This document shows, in pieces, positions 6,444 through 15,399 of a stretch of 29,271 nt of DNA. Source of the stretch: an uncultured Clostridium sp. (GTDB lineage: Bacteria > Bacillota > Clostridia > TANB77 > CAG-508); NCBI GenBank assembly GCA_946495905.1, contig CAMMEP010000007.1, forward strand, positions 1 to 29,271, read 5' to 3'. The translations under genes and the position numbers were made by a program. Each line of letters begins with the position of its first letter. Within the stretch, counting starts at the first letter, position 1. The notes beneath the pieces are model-generated. The model had not been told where the DNA came from. It made no database searches and saw only the letters and a list, made by a program, of their open reading frames with translations.

Positions 6444-8003
6444 TTATTCACCTAGTACATCACTAATTTCTTGTTTTGCCTCTGCTACCGAAGATTCATT
6501 TGGAAGCATAATATAAAGTCTTGTACTTCCCATTGAATATGTTGGTCCATAGGAACCAGTTCCTGTTAATGCATTATTTTTGATTGTCCAAGATGACATA
6601 TTACTTAATTGGTCTTTTACTAAATTACTAATGTCATTTTGTTCTATATTTGTTTGGAAGCTTCCTTCTAATGATTCTAGTATACTAGTATATCTAGTAA
6701 GTAATGTTGTACTATTTAATACTTTTTTAATAATTGCTTCTATAACAGCTTGTTGATTCTTTACTCTTTGGTTATCTCCAGAAGCAAAAGAATATCTTTC
6801 CCTGCTAAATGCTAAAGCTTCTTCTCCATTTAATGTATTATATCCTTTGCTAAAGTGATATCCTTGAGTACTAAAGTCATAATCAGAATAAACCTGAATT
6901 CCTCCTAAAGTATCTACTAATTTAATAACGGTAGTAAAATTAACTCTTACATAGTAATTTATGTCAGTATCCAATAAATCCTCCACTGTTGTTATAGTTT
7001 CATTAATACCATATATTCCAGAGTGTGTAAGCTTATCTTTAGCTCCTTTACTATGAAGTGTTACATAATAATCTCTTGGAATAGAAGTTAATAATACTTC
7101 ATGTGTTTTGGTATTAACAGTAGCTAGAATATTAGCATCACTTCTTGATACATTACTAATATTTCCTGATGTATCTATTCCACTAATATATACATTAAAT
7201 ATACCATTGTTTATAGTATATTTTGAATTAGCTGAACTAATTACAGCAGTACTTTCTACCTCATGAGTAGCTGTATAAATGATTTTTGTATTATCTGTAA
7301 AATTTTCTATCTCTTCAGATAACATACTATATTGTGAAGAACTTACAAATATAACATTAATTTCTCTATTTAATAGATTATTACCTAAATTGGTTAATCC
7401 ATCCGATGTTCCAAATGTAACATCTACTTTGTTTTCTAATTCGGCTTGCACATCATCTTCTACTTGGAAAATATATACCTCTTCGCCTGCAATATCTTCT
7501 ACTGAATTATATGTGTTATTATTTCTTACTATAACATAGTATTCATCTGTTTCTTGTAATTCTTGAAACATAGAGCCTAAAAACTCAGTAGTAGCATTAG
7601 CATAATTAGCTACATATAAGTACACTCCAGATACAAGTAGTGCAATTATTAAACAAAAAATATTTAATTTTCTGGTTTTATGAGTTTTAGCTAGTCCAAT
7701 TCCTATAAGTAATGTAAATATAACTTCAGCAATTGTAAAAATTGTTACGTAACTTGTTGGAAGTAAATTTAATCTAAGTACAGATACATAGAACATGATA
7801 GTAATTACTATGTATATTAAAGTCAATAATTTAAATACTACTCCTAATTTTCCGCCAGATTTTCTTTTTGGCTTTCTTGTTTGTTTACTATAGGAATTAT
7901 AATTTTTTCTTGGTGCAGAATAGTTTCTACTTTCTTCTTCATATTTTCTTCTCATTTTTTTATATGGGTCTTCCCCCTGCATTCTTTTTGGTTGATAACT
8001 CAT
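6444..8003 (-). CDS. LytR-CpsA-Psr (LCP) family glycopolymer ligase
   Basis: LCP enzymes transfer undecaprenyl-linked glycopolymers to peptidoglycan outside the membrane. The protein is 519 aa: a basic cytoplasmic N-terminus (1-52), three hydrophobic helices (about 55-78, 84-104, 113-133), an extracellular region (about 153-250) that looks like a solute-binding-protein fold (SVEDIAGEEVYIF), then the LCP domain (about 266-430). Expected LCP residues are visible: Asp289, IPRDYY (308-313), AFSRERY (398-404), Gln412-Arg413. A weakly conserved tail follows. Start ATG at 8003 has GGGAGG upstream, and the promoter at 8029-8056 is its own. It lies directly downstream of the polysaccharide locus, which suggests that it anchors that polymer. 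Confidence 0.93.
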   Translation of the reverse strand: MSYQPKRMQGEDPYKKMRRKYEEESRNYSAPRKNYNSYSKQTRKPKRKSGGKLGVVFKLLTLIYIVITIMFYVSVLRLNLLPTSYVTIFTIAEVIFTLLIGIGLAKTHKTRKLNIFCLIIALLVSGVYLYVANYANATTEFLGSMFQELQETDEYYVIVRNNNTYNSVEDIAGEEVYIFQVEDDVQAELENKVDVTFGTSDGLTNLGNNLLNREINVIFVSSSQYSMLSEEIENFTDNTKIIYTATHEVESTAVISSANSKYTINNGIFNVYISGIDTSGNISNVSRSDANILATVNTKTHEVLLTSIPRDYYVTLHSKGAKDKLTHSGIYGINETITTVEDLLDTDINYYVRVNFTTVIKLVDTLGGIQVYSDYDFSTQGYHFSKGYNTLNGEEALAFSRERYSFASGDNQRVKNQQAVIEAIIKKVLNSTTLLTRYTSILESLEGSFQTNIEQNDISNLVKDQLSNMSSWTIKNNALTGTGSYGPTYSMGSTRLYIMLPNESSVAEAKQEISDVLGE

Positions 8004-8028
8004 TTGATACCTCCCTTTTGTTTTTATA

Positions 8029-8056
8029 ATTATATCACTTTTTGTTTATATAGCAA
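8029..8056 (-). promoter_or_regulatory. Predicted promoter of the LCP gene
   Basis: Minus strand TTGCTA (8051-8056), 16-bp spacer, perfect TATAAT (8029-8034) preceded by TGA. Transcription would start near 8022, giving a leader of only about 20 bases that holds the GGGAGG site. The remaining gap up to the galE stop (8057-8175) shows nothing I can name. Confidence 0.65.
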
Positions 8057-8175
8057 GTTAAATTTCGAGGATTATATATTTTATAAACCAAACTTTATTT
8101 CATTCTTCAAAAAATCTTTTCTTAATTAATATTTATTTTATTGAAAACTTTAAGTACAAATCTTAAAAAAATTTA

Positions 8176-9186
8176 TTATGACTTTGATTTCCTAATTATA
8201 AAATTGTACGAATCTCTACACATATCTTCAATATTCAATTCAGCTTTCCAATTTAATTCTTTTTCTGCCTTAGAAGAATCTGCATAACATTCTGCAATAT
8301 CTCCTGCTCTTCTATCCACTATCTGATAAGGAATTTTAACATTATTCACTTTTTCAAAAGTATGTACCAAATCTAAAACACTATATCCTTTGCCAGTACC
8401 CAAATTATAGATATGTATTCCTGAAATATTTTTTTCTAGTGCCTTCACATGTCCTTTTGCTAAATCTACCACATGAATATAGTCTCTTACGCCTGTACCA
8501 TCATGAGTTGGATAATCATTTCCAAAAATCTTTAAGCACTTTAATTCTCCTGTAGCCACCCTTACAATATATGGCATCAAATTGTTTGGAATCCCTTTTG
8601 GATTTTCACCTAAAAGTCCTGTTTTTTCTGAGCCAATAGGATTAAAATATCTTAATAATGTAATTTTCCAATCATTATCTGCATTATATATATCTTCTAA
8701 TATATACTCAATCATTAATTTAGTTGTCCCATATGGGTTACTAGGTCGTGAGAGCGAAAAATCCTCTTTTATAGGTAATTTATCTGGTGCTCCATATACA
8801 GTGGCACTTGATGAAAAAATAATATTCTTGCAATTATATTCTTGCATAACATGTAATAAATTTAAAGTTATTCCCACATTTCCTTCATAATATTTTAAAG
8901 GCTCTTTTATTGACTCTCCTACTGCTTTTAATCCTGCAAAATGAATAACTGCATCAATTTTATTTTCTGAGAATATTTTGATTAATGTATTATAATCTCC
9001 TACATCTCCTTGAACAAATTTAACTTCTTTATTTGTAATTTGCTTTATTTTATCTATAACATCTTTTTTTGAATTAATTAAATTATCTATAATAATTACT
9101 TCATAATTATTCTTAAGCAATTCTACAACTGTATGGCTACCTATGTAGCCTATCCCACCTGTTACTAATATTTTCACTTTTCTCAC
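8176..9186 (-). CDS. galE: UDP-glucose 4-epimerase
   Basis: Interconverts UDP-glucose and UDP-galactose (or the GlcNAc/GalNAc pair) with bound NAD. Extended SDR of 336 aa: nucleotide-binding TGGIGYIGSH (9-18; the usual TGGAGYIGSH with Ile for Ala), Ser126/127, catalytic Tyr152-x3-Lys156 (PYGTTK), and the family blocks VIHFAGLKAVGES, LRYFNPIGSE and GTGVRDYIHV. The start is uncertain: GTG at 9186 or GTG at 9177 (VKILVTGG); neither has a strong ribosome binding site. It is the last gene of the polysaccharide locus and provides UDP-Gal. Confidence 0.95.
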   Translation of the reverse strand: MRKVKILVTGGIGYIGSHTVVELLKNNYEVIIIDNLINSKKDVIDKIKQITNKEVKFVQGDVGDYNTLIKIFSENKIDAVIHFAGLKAVGESIKEPLKYYEGNVGITLNLLHVMQEYNCKNIIFSSSATVYGAPDKLPIKEDFSLSRPSNPYGTTKLMIEYILEDIYNADNDWKITLLRYFNPIGSEKTGLLGENPKGIPNNLMPYIVRVATGELKCLKIFGNDYPTHDGTGVRDYIHVVDLAKGHVKALEKNISGIHIYNLGTGKGYSVLDLVHTFEKVNNVKIPYQIVDRRAGDIAECYADSSKAEKELNWKAELNIEDMCRDSYNFIIRKSKS

Positions 9187-9231
9187 TTCGCTTTCATAAT
9201 TAAATTAATGCTCTAATCTTTGTTATATATT

Positions 9232-9378
9232 TTATTGTTTTGCTTCGTGATATTCTTTTTCTGTATTTATATTCCATAAACTTGCTTTATCTTTATCATT
9301 GTTTATAATTTTATTTACAGCAATAAATCCAGTTAATATAAAATGGTCCAATACAAATTCTGTAATAATATTATTATA
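9232..9378 (-). pseudogene. Unrecognised 3' coding-like fragment
   Basis: An open frame of 48 codons with no upstream methionine start, ending TAA at 9232-9234. It reads like a protein C-terminus (TEFVLDHFILTGFIAVNK, later LWNINTEKEYHEAKQ). It lies directly downstream of the LCP remnant at 9381-9482 and upstream of galE. I do not recognise the parent family. It may be the tail of another deleted gene of the locus or of the LCP copy itself (its EYHEAKQ end resembles the VAEAKQ near the LCP C-terminus), or chance open frame. Together with the LCP remnant it occupies the 309-bp gap between ugd and galE. Confidence 0.35.
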
Positions 9379-9380
9379 CT

Positions 9381-9482
9381 ATCTAGTGCATTACTATTTA
9401 TCGTCAATGATGACGTATTGCTTAATTTGTCTTTTATCAAATTAATTATTTTCTCTTGGTTGATAACTCATTTGGTATCTCC
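9381..9482 (-). pseudogene. Internally deleted remnant of a second LCP gene
   Basis: On the minus strand GGAGATACCAAATGAGTTAT (ribosome binding site and start) nearly matches the start of the intact LCP gene (MSYQP followed by Arg instead of Lys). Within about 25 bases the sequence jumps to a frame reading NLIKDKLSNTSSLTINSNAL (9381-9443), clearly related to LCP residues 460-481 (NLVKDQLSNMSSWTIKNNAL). About 450 codons are missing and the two pieces are in different frames: the start-codon frame ends after 9 codons. This is the scar of a paralogous LCP gene that once stood between ugd and galE. Confidence 0.8.
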
Positions 9483-9495
9483 AGTGTTTATTTTA

Positions 9496-10818
9496 CTACG
9501 GTTTTATATAATTGTTTATACATTTTTTACCTATAGATTCATATATAACCTTTTTGTTTTTAAATTCGTTTGCATCAAAACAATTTCTACCATCAAGTAT
9601 AATAGGCTTTTTCATTAACTTTTCAAATAAATTTATATCCATATTTTTAACAAAATCCCATTCTGTAAAAATAAAGCAAATATCTGCATCTTTCAATGTT
9701 TCCTCAACTGATTTACAGTATTCGATTTCAGTTGGATATATTTTTTTATAATTATTTTCTGCTACTGGATCATAAGCTTTTATTTTAGCTCCATCGTCTA
9801 ATAGAATTGGCATACAATCTAATGATGGTGCATCCCTCAAATCATCTGTATTCGGTTTAAAGGATAATCCTAAAACTGCAATATTAAGTCCTTCAAAAGT
9901 TTCATAATATTTTCTTGCTTTTTTGATTAATTTGATTTTTTGATTTTCATTTACTTCTATTGCAGCTTTAATTGTTTTTAATTCATAGTCATAATAGTTG
10001 CCTAACCAATTCAATGCTTTGGTATCTTTTGGGAAACAAGAGCCACCATAACCTATTCCAGCATTCAAAAATTTATTTCCTATTCTACTATCTAGGCCCA
10101 TACCTTTGGCAACATCAGTAATATTCGCTCCTACAATTTCACAAAGATTTGCAATTTCGTTAATATATGATATCTTTAATGCCAAAAAATCATTTGATGC
10201 ATATTTTATCATTTCTGCACTCTCTCTATCAGTAATTACATACTTTATGCCAAAAGACTCATATACATTTCTCATAATTTCTTCTGCCTTTTTAGATTTT
10301 ACACCTATAACAATTCTTTGTGCATGTAACGTATCATGTACTGCAGTTCCCTGTGAAAGGAACTCTGGGTTAGACACTAGCTCAATTTTTACATTATTTT
10401 TCAAATTGCTCTTTATATACTTTTCAATTTTTTGATTCGTTCCGATTGGTACTGTTGATTTTAACACAACTAAACAATCTTTTTCAACACTTTGTGCAAT
10501 TTCTTTTGCCACTTCATACACATATTTTAGATTAGCACTACCATCTTTCTTTTCTGGTGTTCCTACACCAATAAAGATTACATCAGCATTTTTGTATGCT
10601 ATTGCTGCATCAGTAGTATAGTTTAATCTTTCTTTGTTTTTTTGCATTAGTTCCTCTAAATCTTTTTCATATATTGGTGATTTTCCTTCCTTCATATAAT
10701 CAATTTTCTCTTGATTTACATCAACACATGTTACATTATGTCCTTTCTCTGCTAAACAAACTCCTGTAACCAATCCTACATATCCTGTTCCCGCTACTAC
10801 TATATTATATTGTTTCAT
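9496..10818 (-). CDS. UDP-glucose 6-dehydrogenase
   Basis: Oxidises UDP-glucose to UDP-glucuronate with two NAD. 440 aa of the nucleotide-sugar dehydrogenase family (TuaD/Ugd/RkpK type): NAD-binding VVAGTGYVGLVTGV (7-20), GVGTPEKKDG (84-93), SNPEFLSQGTA (149-159, Glu152), Lys205, and the catalytic Cys261 in GYGGSCFPKD (256-265), followed by the C-terminal UDP-binding domain (LGLSFKPNTDDLRDAPS). Start ATG at 10818 has AAGGAG upstream, 15 bp after the end of the broken acyltransferase. With the epimerase at 11965 it can supply UDP-GlcA and UDP-GalA for an acidic polymer. Confidence 0.95.
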   Translation of the reverse strand: MKQYNIVVAGTGYVGLVTGVCLAEKGHNVTCVDVNQEKIDYMKEGKSPIYEKDLEELMQKNKERLNYTTDAAIAYKNADVIFIGVGTPEKKDGSANLKYVYEVAKEIAQSVEKDCLVVLKSTVPIGTNQKIEKYIKSNLKNNVKIELVSNPEFLSQGTAVHDTLHAQRIVIGVKSKKAEEIMRNVYESFGIKYVITDRESAEMIKYASNDFLALKISYINEIANLCEIVGANITDVAKGMGLDSRIGNKFLNAGIGYGGSCFPKDTKALNWLGNYYDYELKTIKAAIEVNENQKIKLIKKARKYYETFEGLNIAVLGLSFKPNTDDLRDAPSLDCMPILLDDGAKIKAYDPVAENNYKKIYPTEIEYCKSVEETLKDADICFIFTEWDFVKNMDINLFEKLMKKPIILDGRNCFDANEFKNKKVIYESIGKKCINNYIKP

Positions 10819-10832
10819 CTTAAATCCACTCC

Positions 10833-11906
10833 TTATTTTATAATATAATTTATATATTTATTATTTATTTTATATAAAATCAAACTTATTGCTATAATAA
10901 AAATTATTGTCAAGAAAAACATTTTCCAGTTACCCAGATATAAATTAAACAATTCTGCATAATAAATTATTGGTGAATGCATGAAATATATGCTTGTACT
11001 TAAATTTCTAAAAATATTGGTATTTATTCTTTTACATCTAACTTTTTTGCACCTTATGCACATCAATAGTAATAAACTGACAATTACTATTGTTGTAAAA
11101 AATAGACTATGGTCATCCTTGTAGTTTTGATTTCTAATTAATGTAACTTCACATATTAGTACTAATATGGCAATACAAAAGCAAGTTAAAATTTTATTTA
11201 TTTTTATTTTTTCAATATTTTTTTCTTTCAAAGCAATATATACACCCACCGTAAAGATTGGAAAAGCTTCAAAAAATCCATTTCTTGTTGTCTCAAAGAT
11301 CTGTATATAAACATCCATTATTTTTTTCATAGGTGTACCCTCTAAAAGGAAATAATAACTATTACCTAAAAGACATATACAATATAAAACAATTCCTATG
11401 AATAATGCTAATTTTAATTTTTTCTTTCTTAAAAAATAATATTCCAATCCTATAGCTACAATTAGCGCTAATATAAACCAAAGTGCACCCTAAGGATAAA
11501 ATATAGCTTCTTTTAAAATTTTTAATACAATTTCTAATATGTTGTTTCCTTTTGTTGTTATAATAACATATGGTAAACTAACCAACATCCAAAACATAAA
11601 TGGTATTAACAACCTTTTTATCTGCATTTTAGAAATTTCTTTAAGATTTTCTTTGTTTTTTATATATTTTTTTCCAAATAAAAATCCTGATGCAATAAAG
11701 AAAAATGGAACAGCCATTCTAAAGAAAATATGTAAAATGTACCATTGATAAGTACTCTTTGGATTACTCATAATATGGGTATGTATACCAACAACAAATA
11801 TTGCAAATATGAATTTTAAAATATCTATCATTTCATACTTATCTTTTTCTAGATTAGTTACAGCTACGCTTTCATTTTTCACTATATCTTCTCTCTTTGC
11901 ACACAT
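10833..11906 (-). pseudogene. Acyltransferase 3 family gene interrupted by one in-frame TAG
   Basis: The membrane acyltransferase 3 family O-acetylates surface sugars. The frame starting at ATG 11906 (MCAKREDIVKN, then MIDILKFIFAIFVVGIHTHI with the family's N-terminal histidines, and VPFFFIASGFLFGKKY) reaches TAG at 11490-11492 after 138 codons. It continues in the same frame with GALWFILALIVAIGLEYYF and later helices to TAA at 10833. The full span is 357 sense-equivalent codons, the normal family length, with no indel. A single substitution explains the break. A shorter downstream product from TTG at 11447 is conceivable but would lack the catalytic N-terminus. TAG is a genuine stop elsewhere here (rpmG, ugd), so read-through is not expected. 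Confidence 0.85.
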
Positions 11907-11964
11907 TGTTTTTTCCTTTTATTTGATTATTTTTATAATATTGACTTACATTATTTTATATTAT

Positions 11965-12939
11965 CTATTTATACAATTCAATATTTTCATTATACCATTT
12001 TACAAATTTATTAATTCCTTCTTCAAAACTGGTCTTTGGCTCATATCCTATTAATTTCTTTGCTTTTGATATATCTGCATAAGTCCTTTCTACATCTCCA
12101 GGTTGCATTGGCAATTGTTTTATTTTTGGCTCTACTCCTAAAGTTTTCGCAATTACATTTATCATTTCTTTTAATGATATTGGTGATGAATTTCCTATAT
12201 TTAATATTTCATAAACGTCTTTGTTTTCTAAAGCATATTTACAAGCTCTATCAATTCCATCAACAATATCTTCTATATATGTATAATCTCTAGAAGTTGT
12301 ACCATCTCCAAACATTGGTATTTCTTTATTTTCTAACATTAATCTAGTAAATTTATTAATTGCTAAATCTGGTCTTTGCTTTGGCCCATATACTGTAAAA
12401 AATCTTAGCATAATAACATTCATATCATATAGTTTATGATACACATGTGTCATTACTTCGTTTGCTTTTTTAGTGGCTGCATAAGGACTTATTGCAAAAT
12501 CCACAATCATATCCTCTCTAAAAGGAACTTCTTTGCAATTACCATATACACTACTTGATGAAGCCATTACTAAATTTTTGCAATTGTGTGACTTCATTTC
12601 CTCTAATATATTTTGTGTTCCTAAACAATTCACTTCTTGGTATAAAATAGGGTTTTGGATTGAAGGCCTAACCCCTGCCATTGCAGCTAGATGCATAACT
12701 ATATCTATTTGATTTTCATCAAATATTTTCTTTAATATTTCTTTATCTCTTATATCTCCTTTGTATATTTTAAAATCCGCATTAGTTATAAGATTTTTTA
12801 TATTATTTTCTTTAATTTTTGGATTATAAAAATCGCAAAAATTATCTATTGCTACAACCTTATTTCCATCATCAAGTAATTTTTCTGCTAGGCTAGAACC
12901 TATAAATCCTGCCCCTCCTGTAATAAAATATGTTTTCAT
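11965..12939 (-). CDS. NAD-dependent epimerase, UDP-glucuronate 4-epimerase-like
   Basis: 324-aa extended SDR. Visible: ITGGAGFIGSSLAEKLL (6-22), HLAAMAGVRPSIQNP (83-97), Ser127-130, catalytic Tyr153-x3-Lys157 (SPYAATKKANE), RFFTVYGPKQRPDLA and GDGTTSRDYTYIEDIVDGI. The HLAAMAGVRPS and TVYGP.QRPD blocks are typical of UDP-glucuronate 4-epimerases, which make UDP-GalA from the ugd product encoded nearby; other nucleotide-sugar epimerases of the same clan cannot be excluded. The start at 12939 follows the flippase stop by 1 bp, so the two are probably translationally coupled. Confidence 0.85.
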   Translation of the reverse strand: MKTYFITGGAGFIGSSLAEKLLDDGNKVVAIDNFCDFYNPKIKENNIKNLITNADFKIYKGDIRDKEILKKIFDENQIDIVMHLAAMAGVRPSIQNPILYQEVNCLGTQNILEEMKSHNCKNLVMASSSSVYGNCKEVPFREDMIVDFAISPYAATKKANEVMTHVYHKLYDMNVIMLRFFTVYGPKQRPDLAINKFTRLMLENKEIPMFGDGTTSRDYTYIEDIVDGIDRACKYALENKDVYEILNIGNSSPISLKEMINVIAKTLGVEPKIKQLPMQPGDVERTYADISKAKKLIGYEPKTSFEEGINKFVKWYNENIELYK

Positions 12940-12940
12940 T

Positions 12941-14458
12941 TTATACTACCCCTTTTCCTTTAAAAATTCTTTTTGACATATTCCATAAATCTTTTAGATC
13001 TTTTCTATATATAATACCATTTATAATTCCTATTATTGCAAAATTAATAACGCACATTATACCAGCAACAATAATCCAAGTAAAATATGAATTAAATTCA
13101 ATTGATTGTATAATATTAATTTCTGTTGGTGAAATTATAATAACTTGTATTACTAATATCAATACCCTTATAATATTTTGTTTTTTTGATCTTTTAAGTA
13201 TATATTTTGATGTATGATACATAAATTCTATTGTTCTTATTGCCATTGCAACTAAAGTTCCAATTGTTACACCTATTATACCAAATTTAAATACTAATAT
13301 AATAGATAATATTAAATTAGTAAGCGCTTCAATCCACGCTCCTACTTTTGTCTCCTTAAAGTGTCCTGCTGCTAGTGTTATTGAACTATATGGCAATCGT
13401 ATTGCCCATACCAATTCTGCTAAAACTATTAATATCGCAAATAATGGTCTAATATAATTAGCATCAGTTATTCCTCTTGTATAAACTTGTATAAAAGGAA
13501 TAATCATTACCATTGCTACACTGTAAACTATTGTAATTAAAGTAAAATAAAATAATTCATAAGTTCTAAAACTCCTATTTAAATTATCATATTCTTTTCT
13601 CGCAAGCATATCTCCAAAAGATGAATCTATGCCTCCAGTTAATGCTTGCACTAAATTCTTTATCCCATTTACAACAAACAGATAAACCGTATAAACCGAA
13701 ACTTCAGTTGTGCCACAAAAAATTGTTATTATGGCTGTATCTACATTATTATGCACTACACTTGCTATGTGTTGAGCTAAACCATCCCATTTTTGCTTTA
13801 TATTATATTTTTCTGTTACATTCTTTAAGTTAATATTATATTTTTTCTTTACATATATACCTTGTAAAATAGGTCTTAAAACAAATATAAATGCACTACC
13901 TAGTTTTACTATTTGTATATTTGTACCAAATGCAATTAGGACCACAACTACAATAGTGTTTAGAATTGTTGTCATGATTTGTATTGAAGATGTTACATAT
14001 GTTTTTTGTTCTGCTTGTAAATATAATCTATATATCATTCCAAAAAAGTATTCTGCAAATGTACTAATAGCAATAATTAAAATTAATGAAATCGTATATC
14101 CAGTTTCAAACTCATTACTTACAATCATAGGATAAACAAAACATAGTATTACTAAATAAATTATAAATATAATGGCAATTACTCTAAAAAATCTTTGACT
14201 TGCTTTCAGTATTTTTTCTATCTGACTTTTATCTTTATTAGCAATGGGCTTGTACAACAAAGATTTAATAACTGGTCCAATACCTGCTTCCAATAATGTT
14301 ATATAAGATAAGAATTGTGTTATAGATGATGTTAGTCCATTAACACTTGAACCAAAAGCCCCAATTATTGCTCTTGGAACTATTAGACCACAAATTAGTG
14401 TAACAACTTGCTGGAATAATGAAGTTATAATATTTTTTATTGCTTGTCTACTCCTCAA
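12941..14458 (-). CDS. Wzx-like oligosaccharide flippase (MATE/MVF superfamily)
   Basis: 505 aa with 12-14 hydrophobic segments spread over the whole length and few charged residues between them, the pattern of polysaccharide-repeat flippases. The N-terminus (AIKNIITSLFQQVVTLICGLIVPRAIIG, described by its position 6-33) is typical. It would move undecaprenyl-linked repeat units across the membrane for polymerisation by the EpsG-like protein. The start is TTG at 14458: the AAAGGAG site lies inside the end of the upstream ATP-grasp gene, 10 bases before it, and no ATG is near. There are 2 bp between the two genes. Confidence 0.88.
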   Translation of the reverse strand: MRSRQAIKNIITSLFQQVVTLICGLIVPRAIIGAFGSSVNGLTSSITQFLSYITLLEAGIGPVIKSLLYKPIANKDKSQIEKILKASQRFFRVIAIIFIIYLVILCFVYPMIVSNEFETGYTISLILIIAISTFAEYFFGMIYRLYLQAEQKTYVTSSIQIMTTILNTIVVVVLIAFGTNIQIVKLGSAFIFVLRPILQGIYVKKKYNINLKNVTEKYNIKQKWDGLAQHIASVVHNNVDTAIITIFCGTTEVSVYTVYLFVVNGIKNLVQALTGGIDSSFGDMLARKEYDNLNRSFRTYELFYFTLITIVYSVAMVMIIPFIQVYTRGITDANYIRPLFAILIVLAELVWAIRLPYSSITLAAGHFKETKVGAWIEALTNLILSIILVFKFGIIGVTIGTLVAMAIRTIEFMYHTSKYILKRSKKQNIIRVLILVIQVIIISPTEINIIQSIEFNSYFTWIIVAGIMCVINFAIIGIINGIIYRKDLKDLWNMSKRIFKGKGVV

Positions 14459-14460
14459 GT

Positions 14461-15378
14461 CTATTTCTCTCCTTTCGCTATTTCAGGTAATATTAGCATA
14501 TCTCCTATAATTTTATCATATTCTTCAGGTTCAAATGGTATAAATCCAGAGCAAGGATAAAAAGTTAACTCACTGAAGAGAATTTTACCTTTAATTTCAT
14601 AAAAATCAACTCTTAAAAATGTCATACCATTTGAAAGTATTTCAGATAATTCTTTCATTTTTTCAAAATTTAATGGTTTCTTAGGAATTTCTTTATATTC
14701 TCTATAGTCTTTTCTTTTAAATCTTGCTCTTTTGAAGTCCATATCTAAAAAGCTTATAGATGCAGTTTCATGATTTTCAAGACCTTCCGAAATATACAAG
14801 AATTTTGGTACACCGTTAAAGCAAAAGAATTTATAATCTATTAATCCTTTATCTTTCTGATTTTCTAAATACGGCTCTGCAATAATCCTAGGCTTCACAT
14901 TTTTATACGGCCATTCTCTAGAAGCATAGTAATAATTTTTTTTCAACGACTTATTAATTTTATTTTTTGCCTCTTCAATATTAAATTTTTCTTTTGACCT
15001 ACATATGGATAATCCCCCAGAGTCATGCGTACATTTTAACACAAATTGTTCTGGTAATTTGTCAAAATCAATTTCATCAAATTTGTCCCATTTCCCAATT
15101 GTTGGTATAATATATTCTTCTCCAATTAAATCTGCAACATATTTTTTTGCTTCATATTTGTCTACCATTGTTGTATAAATATCTTTTCTATCATTTAGCT
15201 TAAGCCAATTTAATTTTTCATTAAATGTTTGTGGATTATCTAAATTAATCTTTTTTCCCATTCTTTCTTTATACAAAAGTTTCAAATATGTTTTATCTGA
15301 TATTTTTAAAATATTCTTACTTGCTAGTCTATTGATTATTTTAATTGGATGCAATATATAGTTCGCATACTTTTCCAT
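14461..15378 (-). CDS. TupA-like ATP-grasp protein
   Basis: 305 aa matching the polysaccharide-locus ATP-grasp family named after TupA (teichuronopeptide synthesis). Typical stretches: NPQTFNEKLNWLKLNDR, TMVDKYEAKKYV, PEQFVLKCTHDSGG, IAEPYLENQ, YKFFCFNG and LRVDFYEIKGKILFSELTF. ATP-grasp enzymes form amide or peptide bonds, so it may attach an amino acid or peptide to the polymer, but substrate specificity cannot be read. I choose the ATG at 15378 because GGAG stands 8 bases before it; the in-frame start at 15396 has none. It lies between the polymerase and flippase genes. Confidence 0.82.
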   Translation of the reverse strand: MEKYANYILHPIKIINRLASKNILKISDKTYLKLLYKERMGKKINLDNPQTFNEKLNWLKLNDRKDIYTTMVDKYEAKKYVADLIGEEYIIPTIGKWDKFDEIDFDKLPEQFVLKCTHDSGGLSICRSKEKFNIEEAKNKINKSLKKNYYYASREWPYKNVKPRIIAEPYLENQKDKGLIDYKFFCFNGVPKFLYISEGLENHETASISFLDMDFKRARFKRKDYREYKEIPKKPLNFEKMKELSEILSNGMTFLRVDFYEIKGKILFSELTFYPCSGFIPFEPEEYDKIIGDMLILPEIAKGEK

Positions 15379-15399
15379 TTTCTCTTCTCCTTGCATTCT

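Noticed and set aside
9343..9618. Plus-strand open frame of 91 codons across the ugd-galE gap
   Set aside because: It overlaps the end of ugd and the LCP remnant on the opposite strand. The homology to LCP in the minus-strand frame explains this DNA better.
11490..11492. Recoding of UAG (pyrrolysine or suppressor) in the acyltransferase gene
   Set aside because: TAG ends several clearly complete genes here (rpmG, ugd, PglC-GNAT), and no nearby signal supports read-through. A nonsense mutation is simpler.
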